Part shown: positions 34,485 to 44,283 of the stretch, piece by piece
Layout of the letters: each line of letters starts with the position of its first letter
How positions within the stretch are numbered: the first letter of the stretch is position 1
NCBI GenBank assembly: GCA_963722585.1
Contig: CAVRNU010000035.1
Coordinates: 1-64,000, forward strand
Length of the DNA: 64,000 nt
Source: KBS-96 sp963722585
GTDB taxonomy: Bacteria > Acidobacteriota > Terriglobia > Bryobacterales > Bryobacteraceae
Direction: 5' to 3'
Notes under the pieces: generated by a model
Told to the model about the DNA's origin: nothing
The model's database searches: none
What the model saw: the letters and a program-made list of their open reading frames with translations, nothing else
Made by a program: the position numbers and the translations under genes

Positions 34485-35424
34485 GGGGGTCTTGCTCACG
34501 CGCGCGGTTCAGAAAACCGTGTATCTCACGTGAGCCTCTTCCTGCGATGTGGGCGACTACCACGGTTGGGTAATGGCTTACGACACCCAAACGCTGAAGC
34601 AGAAAGTCGCTTTCAATACGTCTCCCGACTCGAAAGAAAATGGTATCTGGCAAAGCGATACCGGTCCGGCAAGCGGACGAAAGCGGCAACGTCTTCGTCG
34701 TAACCGGAAACGGTAAATTTGATGCCACTAGCGGCCGGGATTACGGCGACACAATTCTGAAATTGGCGCTCGACAATGACAGGCTGGTAGTGCGGGATTA
34801 TTTCACGCCGCACGATGAGGCAACACTGAGTAAGAAAGACGAGGACTTGGGCGCGGGTGGTCCTATTTTCCTACCCGATCAGAGGGGGCCCATCTGCATC
34901 TGGTACTGATTGGCGGAAAGGACGGCCGACTGTTCGTTCTTGACCGGGATGAGATGGGAGGTTACAACGCTGGTAGCGATCGGGTAGTCCAGACAGTCAA
35001 GTTAAAGGGAAAGCTTCATGCCGCCCCCGCTTATTGGAATCGGCACGTCTACGTGTTCGGCGATGAGGACGTGCTGCACGAATTGACGGTTCGGGAGGGA
35101 ACGCTTGTCGCTGGGCACAACGGAAGTGGCGGACCGGTGAATCCGGGAGCAACACCCACAGTGTCGGCGAACGGCGATCATGACGGGATCGTATGGACGA
35201 TCGCGACCAGGACATGGGAGGTGTTTCCCGAAAAGGTGGCAGTCCTTCATGCATATGACGCCGCGGATGTTTCTCGCGAGCTCTACAATAGCGAAGAGAA
35301 TTCCGACCGCGACCGAGCGGGTATTTCCGTGCGATTCACGATTCCCACGGTGGTCAACGGACGAGTTTACATCGGCACACGAAGCGAAGTAGATGTCCAT
35401 GGGCTGCTGCATGCTGCCCAGTAG
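34485..35424 (+). pseudogene. PQQ-type beta-propeller protein remnant
   Basis: Conserved text is spread over several frames: CDVGDYHGWVMAYDTQTLKQ (34541-34600), GIWQSDTG, then DESGNVFVVTGNGKFDATSG in another frame (34640-34909), and from 34910 LIGGKDGRLFVLDRD to the end VNGRVYIGTRSEVDVHGLL. A TGA interrupts the start of the recognisable part near 34529, and at least two frameshifts (about 34680 and 34890) follow. Homologues are secreted PQQ-binding-like propellers. The first half of the family (about 250 residues) is missing; 34299-34484 shows nothing else. Confidence 0.7.
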
Positions 35425-35596
35425 AACAAAGTGAGTCCACCTAGGTAACAGCACTAGGATGAACTCGGTTCTGAACGCAGCGAAGACGTAGGACTGGATC
35501 GGCAGCTTGTTCGCCATCCGTACACCGTGAGCACTGATTCGCCCCGCTTAGCGAACACTGGGCATTGAGAGTACGCTGGAAGGAAACGGTGAAACG

Positions 35597-36259
35597 ATGG
35601 CTGGCTCCTTGCTGCAACGTGTCTCGTTGAGCGGCCATTGCCAATCGGTTCTTGTTCTAATGTGTCTCGCAGCCACTGCTTACGGAGTTTGCTGGGCGAA
35701 GCCGAGGCCGCCGCACCCGCCAGGACCGGACGCAAATCGAACAGCGGCTCACCTGGCAGAGGTTCGCCAGCGGATCAACGAAACAAAGCCGGTCGATACG
35801 ACGGCCGAACACGCTTTGGAATACAGCCGGTCCTATCTAGACAAGGCCGGACAAGCTCTTCAAGCTCACCAGGTGTTCGTGGCGGATCGCTTGATCGGGG
35901 CCGCCGACGCGTTGGATCGCGTTGCAGACCATCAACAGCATCTGCGGACGGGTCCAGGGCCAAAGGGTCCGCCGCGTCCGCAGGAAATGAACGAGCATCT
36001 CCAGCGAGTTTATTTCCGGACTCAACAGGCAGATTACTTCTTCGAACAGTCTCGCGACACGGCAGCAGCTGGGTTTCCGAAGTGGGCTCGCGATTTCTAT
36101 CAACTCGCTGTTCGTGCTTACGATCATCAGGACATGGTGGCGGCCGACGAGAACGCCAAATGCGCGGAGGAAGTAGTAAAGGCCTTGGAGAATCTCGCGC
36201 AAGCCGCTTCGCCGCCGCCTGCCGGTCCTCCCGCGCCTCCGGCTCCGCCGCCGAAATAG
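35597..36259 (+). CDS. Secreted helical protein of unknown function
   Basis: A 220-residue protein with a signal peptide (SVLVLMCLAATAYGVCWA), a Pro-rich linker, a helical domain rich in Ala, Gln and His (YLDKAGQALQAHQVFVADRL, DYFFEQSRDTAAAGFPKWA) and a Pro/Ala-rich tail (PPPAGPPAPPAPPPK). It ends 6 bases before a sensor kinase gene, so it is probably the first gene of that operon, in the place held by ZraP-type accessory proteins in ZraPSR systems. Sequence similarity to ZraP was not recognised. Confidence 0.65.
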   Translation: MAGSLLQRVSLSGHCQSVLVLMCLAATAYGVCWAKPRPPHPPGPDANRTAAHLAEVRQRINETKPVDTTAEHALEYSRSYLDKAGQALQAHQVFVADRLIGAADALDRVADHQQHLRTGPGPKGPPRPQEMNEHLQRVYFRTQQADYFFEQSRDTAAAGFPKWARDFYQLAVRAYDHQDMVAADENAKCAEEVVKALENLAQAASPPPAGPPAPPAPPPK

Positions 36260-36265
36260 TTGCTT

Positions 36266-37717
36266 ATGCGCGACCCGCTTCAAAACCGGCTTCAATTGCA
36301 GCTCTTCCTAACACTGCTGGCCGCGTTATCCGTAGCCACGCTCAGTGTGCTCCTAATCGCAGAGGCAATCCGTAGCACGGAGAGTGTCTTGATCGGGCGA
36401 AACCAATCGCGCGGTGTCCAGTGCAATCCGTGAACTTGCGCAACAATACCGGTACCGTGTTTTGTCGGACAGCAGTTGGGATTCGCTTCCCAAGCAGGCT
36501 AAAGACGTTTCGCTTCGCGGAATCACGCAAACCGTGCTGCGTGCCTATCCGGGTGTGGAAGGCGGTTTCTATGTAGATTCCGATTTTTCGGGATATGCTT
36601 TTCCGACGCACGATACAGGCACTCCGAAGATCGATCTTCCCAGCGCGGAACGGGATTGGATTCTTTCCGTCGTGAGGAAAAGCTTTCAAGGTCCGACGGT
36701 GGAGGAGCAGGTGTTCCGCGGCGGCCGCGATCTTTTGATAATCGAGGCCACTGCAGATCGTGACCACGGCACCGCCAGTTGGGCGATGAAGCGGCTCGCA
36801 GGCCGCAATGATCCAGGCATCCGTCACCGGGAAATTCTCCTTTCTGCCCTCGTTTTGGCGGCCTTGCTGAGCGTCGCCGGAACCTTGGCAGTAAGCTTCC
36901 GCCTGGCTCGTGGAGTGAGGCAAATCCAAACCGGGCTCGCGGTACTCCAAAACGACTTTGATCATCGGCTCCCGGAATCCGCGGGCGAGCTGGGCGCGAT
37001 AAACCGGTCTATCAATGAGATTGCCTCGGCGCGCGGTCGGCTCGAGACAGAACTTCGCCGCGAGGATCGGCTACGAGCCGTGGGACGTCTCGCCGCCGGT
37101 CTCGCCCATGAAATCCGAAATCCGCTCAACAGCATTCGCTTAACCGTTCAACTCCTCGAGCACCGGCTGAAGAGCAACGCGGTTCGTCCACAGGACCTGG
37201 TCACAATCCGCTCTGAAGTGGATCGGATGAGCTCGTTGGTGAACGATCTGTTGAACCTGCAGCGATCGCGACAGCCTCGTGCGGAGGTGCAGAAGGTTAC
37301 TCCGGTTGTCGAACATTGTCTCGAGCTCATCGAGAAGCAAGCGGAGATGCAAGGGCCGTAGTTCAGCTGCAGTCCGAAGACCCCGATCTCTGCGCTCGCT
37401 TCGACTCGCAACAATTGACTCAGGCGTTGGTCAATCTGCTACTAAACGCCCTCGAAGCGGCGCCCGCAGGAGGAACGGTTTGGGTTCATACATGTAATGA
37501 GAACGGTACTGCACAAGTGTCAGTCCAGGATGAAGGTCCAGGCCTGAATCCGGAAGAGCAGGATCATCTTTTTGAAGCTTTCTACTCGACAAAACCGAAC
37601 GGAACGGGACTAGGCCTTGCGGTTTCCCGAGAACTCTTACGCAGCCAGGGAGGTGATCTCTTTTATCGTCCCACGGAGCGAGGAGCCAGGTTTGTGATCG
37701 AGTTGTCCCGAAACTGA
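36266..37717 (+). CDS. NtrB/ZraS-type sensor histidine kinase (two frameshifts)
   Basis: Membrane kinase read in three pieces. The start MRDPLQNRLQLQLFLTLLAA gives TM1. The frame shifts near 36400 and continues as SSAIRELAQQYRYRVLSDS through a periplasmic domain to TM2 (ILLSALVLAALLSVAGTLAV) and the HisKA box with His in GRLAAGLAHEIRNPLNSIRL. It shifts again near 37355 and ends with the ATPase domain (LTQALVNLLLNALEAAP, DEGPGLNPE, TGLGLAVSRELL). Each break is flanked by well-conserved sequence, so one-base indels are likely. It is followed after one base by its NtrC-type regulator. Confidence 0.8.
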
Positions 37718-37718
37718 T

Positions 37719-39081
37719 ATGCCAATTTCAACTGTTTTAGTTGCGGAAGACGAGCAAGCAGCTCGCGCGTCTTTGGTTGAGCTTCTCGAAGCGGAAGGCT
37801 TTCGTGTGGTATTCGCTGAAGACGGAGAGCAGGCACTTTCACTGACACTCCGCGAGGAGCCGGACGCCGTTCTGCTGGATATTCGAATGCCCGGATTGGA
37901 TGGTTTGTCGGTTCTAAGACGAGCGCTACAGGGCGGCTCAAATTCCACATTTATTGTGATGACCGCTTATGGAGATAGCAGCACAGCCATTGAGGCCATG
38001 AAGCTGGGCGCATTCGATTACCTGTCAAAACCGCTCGATTTTGCGCACGTCGTGGCACAGCTCGACCGCGCGATCGAGCACCGAAAGATATCACGCAAGT
38101 CGCGGATGCAACCCGCGGATGGGAGCGAGGGCAGTCCGGGTTCGATGATCGGCTACAGCCCGGCAATGCAGCGGGTTTATAAGCTGATTGGCCAGGTAGC
38201 GGCGTCGGATGCGACGGTACTTGTTGAATCGGGAACCGGGAAGGAGCTTGTGGTAAATGCGATTCACGAAAACAGCGCCAGGGCTCACGGCCCATTGCTG
38301 AAAGTGAATTGCGCCTCCATTCCCGAAACGCTTCTCGAATCGGAGTTGTTCGGACATGAAAAGGGCGCTTTCACGAATGCGCTCTATCGTCGCGTGGGAC
38401 GTTTTGAGGAGGCGCATGGCGGCACACTGTTTCTCGATGAAATTGCCGAGTTGGCGCCCCCATTACAAGCAAAACTTCTACGTGCAATACAGGAACGAAC
38501 GATTGAACGGCTGGGCTCGAACACGCCGATTCCTGTGAACCTCCGTTTGATTACGGCTACCGCGAAGAACTTGGAACAGGTTAGTGGCAAACGGGCAACT
38601 TCGGGAAGATCTCTACTATCGCCTCAACGTGGTCACAATCAGCCTTCCACCTCTGAGAGAACGTAAACAGGATATTCCCGCGCTCGTACAGCACTTTTTG
38701 CAACGCAATGGTCATGGGACCTCGATCACGCCCGAGGCTCTTTCGATGCTGTGCGATCACCATTGGTCCGGCAATGTGCGCGAGCTTGAAAATACGATCG
38801 CGCGAGCACTCGTGTTGGCGCGAGGAGGCCTCATCGATCGTTCCGACATCCTGCTGCTTGCCGGTAAACTCGAGAGCGCGCCGCCGCACTGGACAAATCT
38901 TGTCCCGCTGCATGCCGGCTGGAGGGAAAACCTCGAAGCACTGGAGCGTGCCCTAGTTGAGCGCGCTCTTGGCGAAGCGCAAGGCAATAAGTCTAAGGCC
39001 GCTGAGATTCTGGGCATTCATCGTCGCCTTCTCTACGAAAAACTCCGCCAATTCGGGATGGATTCGAAAGACAGCATCTAA
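37719..39081 (+). CDS. NtrC-family response regulator with altered AAA+ motifs (one frameshift)
   Basis: Partner of the preceding kinase. Receiver domain with Asp54 (AVLLDIRMPG) and Lys in DYLSKPLD. A sigma-54-type AAA+ domain follows (NCASIPETLLESELFGHEKG, HGGTLFLDEIAEL), then a Fis-type HTH (NKSKAAEILGIHRRLLYEKL). A frameshift near 38581 separates NLEQ from ANGQLREDLYYRLNVV. Two motifs deviate: the Walker A GESGTGKE is VESGTGKE, with residues lost before it, and the sigma-54 contact loop GAFTGA is GAFTNA. The protein may therefore not open sigma-54 promoters in the usual way, or the gene may be decaying. Confidence 0.8.
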
Positions 39082-39289
39082 TTTTGCCGGTCAATTTCTG
39101 TGCATTTTTCGAGCACACGTGAGCGCTTTGCGGTCACGACTGACGGTCCTCTCGGCTGCAAACAAAACGGAAAGTAGTGGAATTACTCCTGCCTTACAGA
39201 TCGCGGATGGAGAACTACGGAACCAAAGCAACGGAAGAGTGTTCACACTTAGCAAGTTCTTCGGCGATCTCCTCTTTGAGTGAACGATT

Positions 39290-40570
39290 ATGACCAGGAT
39301 TGTCTCGGGTTTTGCCGCGCAAGCTGGCGCCGTCTGGCTGATTTCGTTAACCTCCATCGCCTTGGTCCTGATCAGACCAAAGGGTCTTCCGGAGGCGTTG
39401 TGGGCGATGCTGGGTGCGGGCCTGCTCGTAGCGAGCCGGCTCATGTCATCTGCCGATGCGCTTCACGCCATTGGCAAGGGTACAGATGTTTATTTGTTTC
39501 TGACCGGCATGATGATCATATCCGAGCTGGCTCGGCGCGAGGGTGTTTTCGACTGGGTGGCCATCTATGCTGTGAAGGCAGCCAACGGTTCGCGGAGGCG
39601 CCTGTTCGTCCTAGTCTATGCGGTTGGTATTGTCGTCACAATTTTTCTATCCAATGACGCTACCGCTGTTGTTCTCACGCCTGCGGTTCAGGCAGCGGTG
39701 AAGGCGACTGAAGCGGAGCCGCTGCCGTATCTGTTCGCCTGCGCCTTCATTGCAAATGCCGCCAGTTTCGTTCTCCCTATCTCGAATCCCGCGAACCTGG
39801 TGGTCTATGGCAAAGCCTTACCGCCATTACAACGATGGCTCATAACGTTTGGCCTGCCCTCGCTGTTATCGATCGTCGCTACCTTCTTTGTGCTCCGCTT
39901 TTTGGCCCGGCAGCTGTTGCAGGGCGACATTACAAATCATCTGAGGCACGAACGGCTCTCACCTTCTGGCAAGCTGACACTAGGCGGAATCGGTCTTCTT
40001 GCTGTCGTCCTGCTCGCGACGTCTGCCTTAGGCAAGAACCTGGGAGCACCCACCTGTGTAGCGGGGATGCTGGTTGCGGCGATTGTCGCCTTCCGCGATC
40101 ATGATGTTCCGCGCGACATCGCTAAGAACGTGCCCTGGAGCGTGATCGCTCTCGTCGCAGGTCTCTTTGTGATTGTCGAAGCCATGAATGGCGCCGGCGC
40201 TTTAAGTACCACGGTTACGGCTCTGCACAAGATGCAGCATTGGTCAACAGCTCGTGCAGCGCTTAGTTCGGCATTCGGTATTGCTTTTATTTCGAACTTA
40301 ATGAACAATCTCCCAAGCGGTCTGATCAGCGGCTCTGCCTTGAATGCTGCCGGAACGACAGGAGCGCTCCGCGACGCAGTCTTAGTGGGAGTAGATGTGG
40401 GCCCGAACCTGTCCATAACAGGCTCACTAGCAACCATTCTTTGGCTCATCGCGATCCGCCGTGAAGGCCAACAGGTTGGCTTCTGGCGTTTTTTGAAATG
40501 GGGTGTGTTTGTAATGCCGCCGGCGCTCGCGCTTGCAGTGCTGGCTTTGATTATAGGGCCGCGCCAATGA
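39290..40570 (+). CDS. ArsB/NhaD-type anion permease (probable arsenite efflux)
   Basis: A 426-residue inner-membrane protein with about 11-12 hydrophobic segments. It has DVYLFLTGMMIISELARREG, FLSNDATAVVLTPAV (family signature) and ISNPANLVVYGKALPP, and near the end SNLMNNLPSGLISG and GPNLSITGSLATILWL, the two-fold pseudo-repeat of the ArsB family. ArsB extrudes arsenite, driven by the proton gradient or by ArsA. No arsA, arsC or arsR gene is nearby, so other anions are possible. The stop overlaps the MFS start (ATGA), so the two are cotranscribed. Confidence 0.88.
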   Translation: MTRIVSGFAAQAGAVWLISLTSIALVLIRPKGLPEALWAMLGAGLLVASRLMSSADALHAIGKGTDVYLFLTGMMIISELARREGVFDWVAIYAVKAANGSRRRLFVLVYAVGIVVTIFLSNDATAVVLTPAVQAAVKATEAEPLPYLFACAFIANAASFVLPISNPANLVVYGKALPPLQRWLITFGLPSLLSIVATFFVLRFLARQLLQGDITNHLRHERLSPSGKLTLGGIGLLAVVLLATSALGKNLGAPTCVAGMLVAAIVAFRDHDVPRDIAKNVPWSVIALVAGLFVIVEAMNGAGALSTTVTALHKMQHWSTARAALSSAFGIAFISNLMNNLPSGLISGSALNAAGTTGALRDAVLVGVDVGPNLSITGSLATILWLIAIRREGQQVGFWRFLKWGVFVMPPALALAVLALIIGPRQ

Positions 40571-41843
40571 AGCATCGCCTAGTTGCCTCGCTTGACTCCG
40601 ATTCACTTGCATTGGGCAGCCCTGCTCTCGTCAGGGAGGAGGGAACTCCCTCGAAGCGATGCCTGCGCGGGCTCGATTGGCTGAATTTCTTCGTCGCGGA
40701 CATTCAAACTGGTATCGGGCCATTCGTAGCCATCTATCTTGCCGCGAGTCATTGGAATCCTGAACAGGTCGGCATTGCGCTGACCATCGGCGGCCTCGCA
40801 GGTGTCGTCGCTCAAGCGCCGGGGGGCGCGCTTGTTGACGCTGCACGGCAGAAGCGTCTTCTTCTCACAATTGGCATTGTGTTGCTCGTGACTGCTGCAC
40901 TCCTTCTTGCGCTAACCCGGCCTTTCCCATCGTCATAACAGCGCAAACTCTATTGGGCTGTATTGGCTCAATTCTTGCGCCGACAGTTGGCGCCATCACG
41001 TTGGGTCTGGTCGGACCAGCAGGGTTTGATCGGCGTTATGGCCGCAATCAGGCATTTAACTCGACAGGGAACCTTGCTTCCGCGCTGCTGATGGGCGGCA
41101 TTGGTTACCTAGTGTCTAATCGAGCCATCTTCTTGGTCGTACCGCTGCTCGCGATCCCGTGTTTGCTGGCGATCACGACCATAGCGCCGCAAGAAATTGA
41201 TTACGCACGGGCTCGCGGAGCTCGCCCTGCAGATCGCGGCAGCCCAGCAGTCTCTATCTGGACTGCCCTCGCGAACCGAAGAATCTTCTCTTTTGCGTTT
41301 TGCGCAGTTCTCTTTCACTTTGCCAACGCCGCCATGCTACCTCAGCTAGGTGAAATGCTTGCCCACGGGCGCGTACGGCAATCGGCTCCCTTTATGTCTG
41401 CCCGCGTCATGGTCACACAAACTGTAATTGCCTTGACGGCTGCTTGGACTGGCAGGATGGCGACCCGGTACGGAAGAAGGCCCCTGCTCCTTATCGGGTT
41501 TGGCGTCCTCCCGATCCGAGGCGTGCTTTACACGCTCACCTCGTCGGTTCCACTTTTGATCGGCATACAGCTTTTGGATGGGGTCGCGAATGCTATCTTC
41601 GGCGTTGTCTCAATCCTTGTCATTGCAGATCTAACTCGTGGTACGGGTCGCTTCAACGTGACCCAAGGCGCGTTTGCTGGTGCGGTCGGTATTGGCGCCT
41701 CGCTCAGCACGACGGTTGCCGGGTATATAGCGCAACACGTCGGGTGTTCTGCGAGCTTTTTATGTCTCGCCGGTATCGCGGCGCTCGCCTGGATTCTGCT
41801 GTTCACGCTTGTGCGCGAAACCGGATCGAAAGTGAGAACATAG
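40567..41843 (+). CDS. Major-facilitator-superfamily transporter (one frameshift)
   Basis: Membrane exporter of about 420 residues. It begins MKHRLVASLDS and has WLNFFVADIQTGIGPFVAIY and GVVAQAPGGALVDAARQKRL, which resembles the loop 2-3 motif. The frame breaks near 40926: LTRPFPSS-stop in one frame, but RPFPIVITAQTLLGCIGSIL when one base is adjusted. The second frame carries the remaining TM segments (FDRRYGRNQAFNSTGNLASA, WTGRMATRYGRRPLLLIGFG, AGIAALAWILLFTLVRETG). It overlaps arsB by 4 bases. ArsB-MFS pairs of this kind occur in Proteobacteria and Acidobacteriota. Substrate unknown. Confidence 0.82.
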
Positions 41844-42126
41844 GCCAGCGAAACTGCAAACACGCTGGTCCAATTCGGCTAGACTGGCACCGAAGGGGGT
41901 TGGCCCGTTGTTGCCGCCGCCACTTGCGCGACCCATGGTGGGGACCCGGCTGGGGGGGAATCCCACAGGTTGCAGGACTTGGCTGACTATCTATCGATTA
42001 GGATGGCAGTGAAGTCACGGACCGGCATCCCGATCGTTTGCATCCCGGATGCCCAAGTAAGCCTGACAACATCACGGAAACGCCGCAACGGGTAGACAAC
42101 GCGAGAATCTTCGAAGAAGTAGACCC

Positions 42127-43810
42127 GTGCAAACAGACGTGAATGGAGTTCATGAGCACAATGAAAAACTAACGTTGGCGGAGGCCGAGAGGCTGCTCGG
42201 TGAGCTAGCCGCAATTTCGTTTTCCGACGCCTCCGCGGATGAAGGACCGACTTACGCACCTTTTGCAAAGCAGCAGACGAGAAGAGCTGAACGCCCGGAT
42301 ATCGAGGCCAGATACCGGGCGCTGGTCGAGCAGCTTCCCGCGGTGGTTTTCATGGTGTCTCTCGATCAGGGCAGCGGCGAAGCGTAGTGAGCCCGCAAAT
42401 CGAGGAAATGCTTGGTTTCTCGCAAGAGGAATGGTTAGAAGATCCGATTCGCTGGTATGAGCGGATCCACCCGGATGACAAGGCGCGCTGGAGCAGCGAA
42501 GCCGCGGAGATGTTTCTTTCGGGCCGGCCTTTGCGCTCCGTCTACCGTGTGGTCGCGCGCGATGGACGCGTGATCTGGTTTCGCTGCGAGGCAAAGATGG
42601 TGCGCGGCGGCGGTGGGCGGCCATCGTTCATTCATGGGGTAGCTTTCGACGTGACGGACCTGAAGCGCGCCGAAGCCTCACTCCAGGAAGAGCGCAATTT
42701 CGCCTCGGCCCTGCTCGACACGGTTGGCGCTCTGGTCGTGGTACTGAACCGGGAGGGCCGGATTGTGCGCTTCAACCACGCCTGCGAGCACACCACCGGT
42801 TATTCGTTCATCGAAGTAGATAACAGACATATTTGGGATCTGTTCATGGACCGCGAAGAGGGCGCCCGCTTCCAGACGATTTTGAATCAGCTCTATTGCG
42901 GCCGCTGCCCTTCTTCTTTCGAGAGAACGTGGGTAACACGCGAAGGCCTGGAACGGCGGATCGCGTGGTCGAGTACGATTCTTGCGGACGGCGCCGGGGC
43001 AGCGGAATATGTCATCGCCACGGGAATCGACATAACCGAGTCAAAGCGCCTCGAGAAAGCGATCCTCGACATCAGCGGGCGGGAACAGAGGAGAATCGGG
43101 CAGGATCTTCACGATGGTCTCGGGCAGCATCTCACCGGCATCGCTTTCATGAGTAAAGTTCTGGAACAAAGGCTGGCTGAGAAGTCACTAGCCGAATCCG
43201 CCGAGGAGGCCAAGATAGTCAGACTAGTCAACGAGGCGATCCATAAGACAAATGAGAGCTTTCGCGTGGGCTTCTTCCTGTGCTGTCGGATGCACGCGGT
43301 CTTATGTCCGCGCTCGAACAATTAGCTGGCGAAGTGGAAGATGTGTTTCGGGTGTCTTGCCGTTTTGAGTGCCGCGAGCCGGTGCTGCTGGAGGATGACG
43401 CTGTGGCTACGCATCTGTATCACATCGCACAGGAGGCAGTGCATAACGCAATCAAGCATGGCCGAGCGTCTAATATTGTAATCGGCCTCGCGCCGGTCGG
43501 GGAGCGGTTTGTCATGACAATCGAAGACGACGGCGTGGGCTTTCCCGAGAATCCGCCGCCTACGGGCATGGGCTTACATATCATGAGCCATCGCGCCAAG
43601 ATGGTCGGCGGGACTCTCGACGTCGAGCGCCGGTGGACTGGCGGAACGGTTGGGCGATCATCCCTTACAAAACTTCGTGAGTACTGTGGGTTTGCTGGTC
43701 CGCACAATAAGCTCCACGATCATGACGACACCCATAAATTCAACTACGTTGGCATTGTTGGCATTCCAAGAATAGGCCCAAGTTGGGGCTCCTCTTCCTT
43801 CCTGGAATGA
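42127..43810 (+). CDS. PAS-domain sensor histidine kinase, HisKA_3 type (two frameshifts)
   Basis: A soluble NarX-like kinase. PAS1 begins ARYRALVEQLPAVVFMVSLD; one missing base near 42386 shifts it (GEA-stop against GEAYVSPQIEEML), and it continues through ERIHPDDKARW to a PAC motif. PAS2 is FASALLDTVGALVVVLNREG to VIATGIDITESK. The HisKA_3 box has its His in RRIGQDLHDGLGQHLTGIAF. A second shift near 43255 precedes LLPVLSDARGLMSALEQLA and the ATPase domain (LYHIAQEAVHNAIKHG, GMGLHIMSHRAKMVGG). The frame's last ~45 residues after 43660 look like run-on into the next pseudogene. No response-regulator gene follows. Confidence 0.8.
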
Positions 43811-44230
43811 AGGTCCCACGAAGCAAAGCATCGTAAACTTTGTCCGCAAAGTAACCACGGAGGCGACCCTCAGTTCGTCAAACCCCAAGATCGGATCGCG
43901 GTCTTCGATAACGATGGAACCATGCGGACCGAGCAGCCGATGCCTTTCCAGTTTGCGTTCGTTATTGATCGCCTGAACGAAATAGCGCCGCAGCATACCG
44001 AATGGAAAGACCTGCCACCGATGGCCGCTGTTCTGGCGGGCGACATGAAAACTGCCGCCGCCGGAGGCGTCCGTGCAGCGGTCGAACTTGCGAAGGTTAC
44101 TCACGCTGGCATGACCATGGACGAGTTCTCCAAGATTGTGAAGGATTGTCCAAGTGGTTTTGCCGCCGCCAGACGCTTACTAAACGCCAGCCGACGACAG
44201 CTGATCTATCGTGGATCGCGCCGGTTTAAA
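43722..44230 (+). pseudogene. HAD-superfamily phosphatase remnant
   Basis: A decayed gene for a HAD-type hydrolase. LPSWNEGPTKQSIVNFVRKV (43782-43850) is followed, in another frame, by DRIAVFDNDGTM, the catalytic DxDGT motif with the nucleophile Asp. The next part is EQPMPFQFAFVIDRLNEIAP, DLPPMAAVLAGDMKTAAAGG and KVTHAGMTMDEFSKIVKD. An in-frame TAG precedes the first part and a frameshift lies near 43855. Conserved sequence breaks up after about 44160, and the C-terminal two thirds (HAD motifs II-IV) are missing. The CocE gene starts right after. Confidence 0.75.
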
Positions 44231-44283
44231 TCTGATATGCTCGGCGCTAATAACGAACATTTGCTTGCGGTCAGGAGCCGAGA

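Noticed and set aside
39082..39289. Interval after the NtrC-type gene checked for a -24/-12 sigma-54 promoter
   Set aside because: No GG-N10-GC pair with suitable context was seen before arsB.
41987..42268. Minus-strand 93-codon frame ending TWASGMQTIGMPVRDFTAI
   Set aside because: The last ~45 codons look protein-like, but the rest overlaps the PAS kinase start antisense and no family was recognised. Not supported enough to call.
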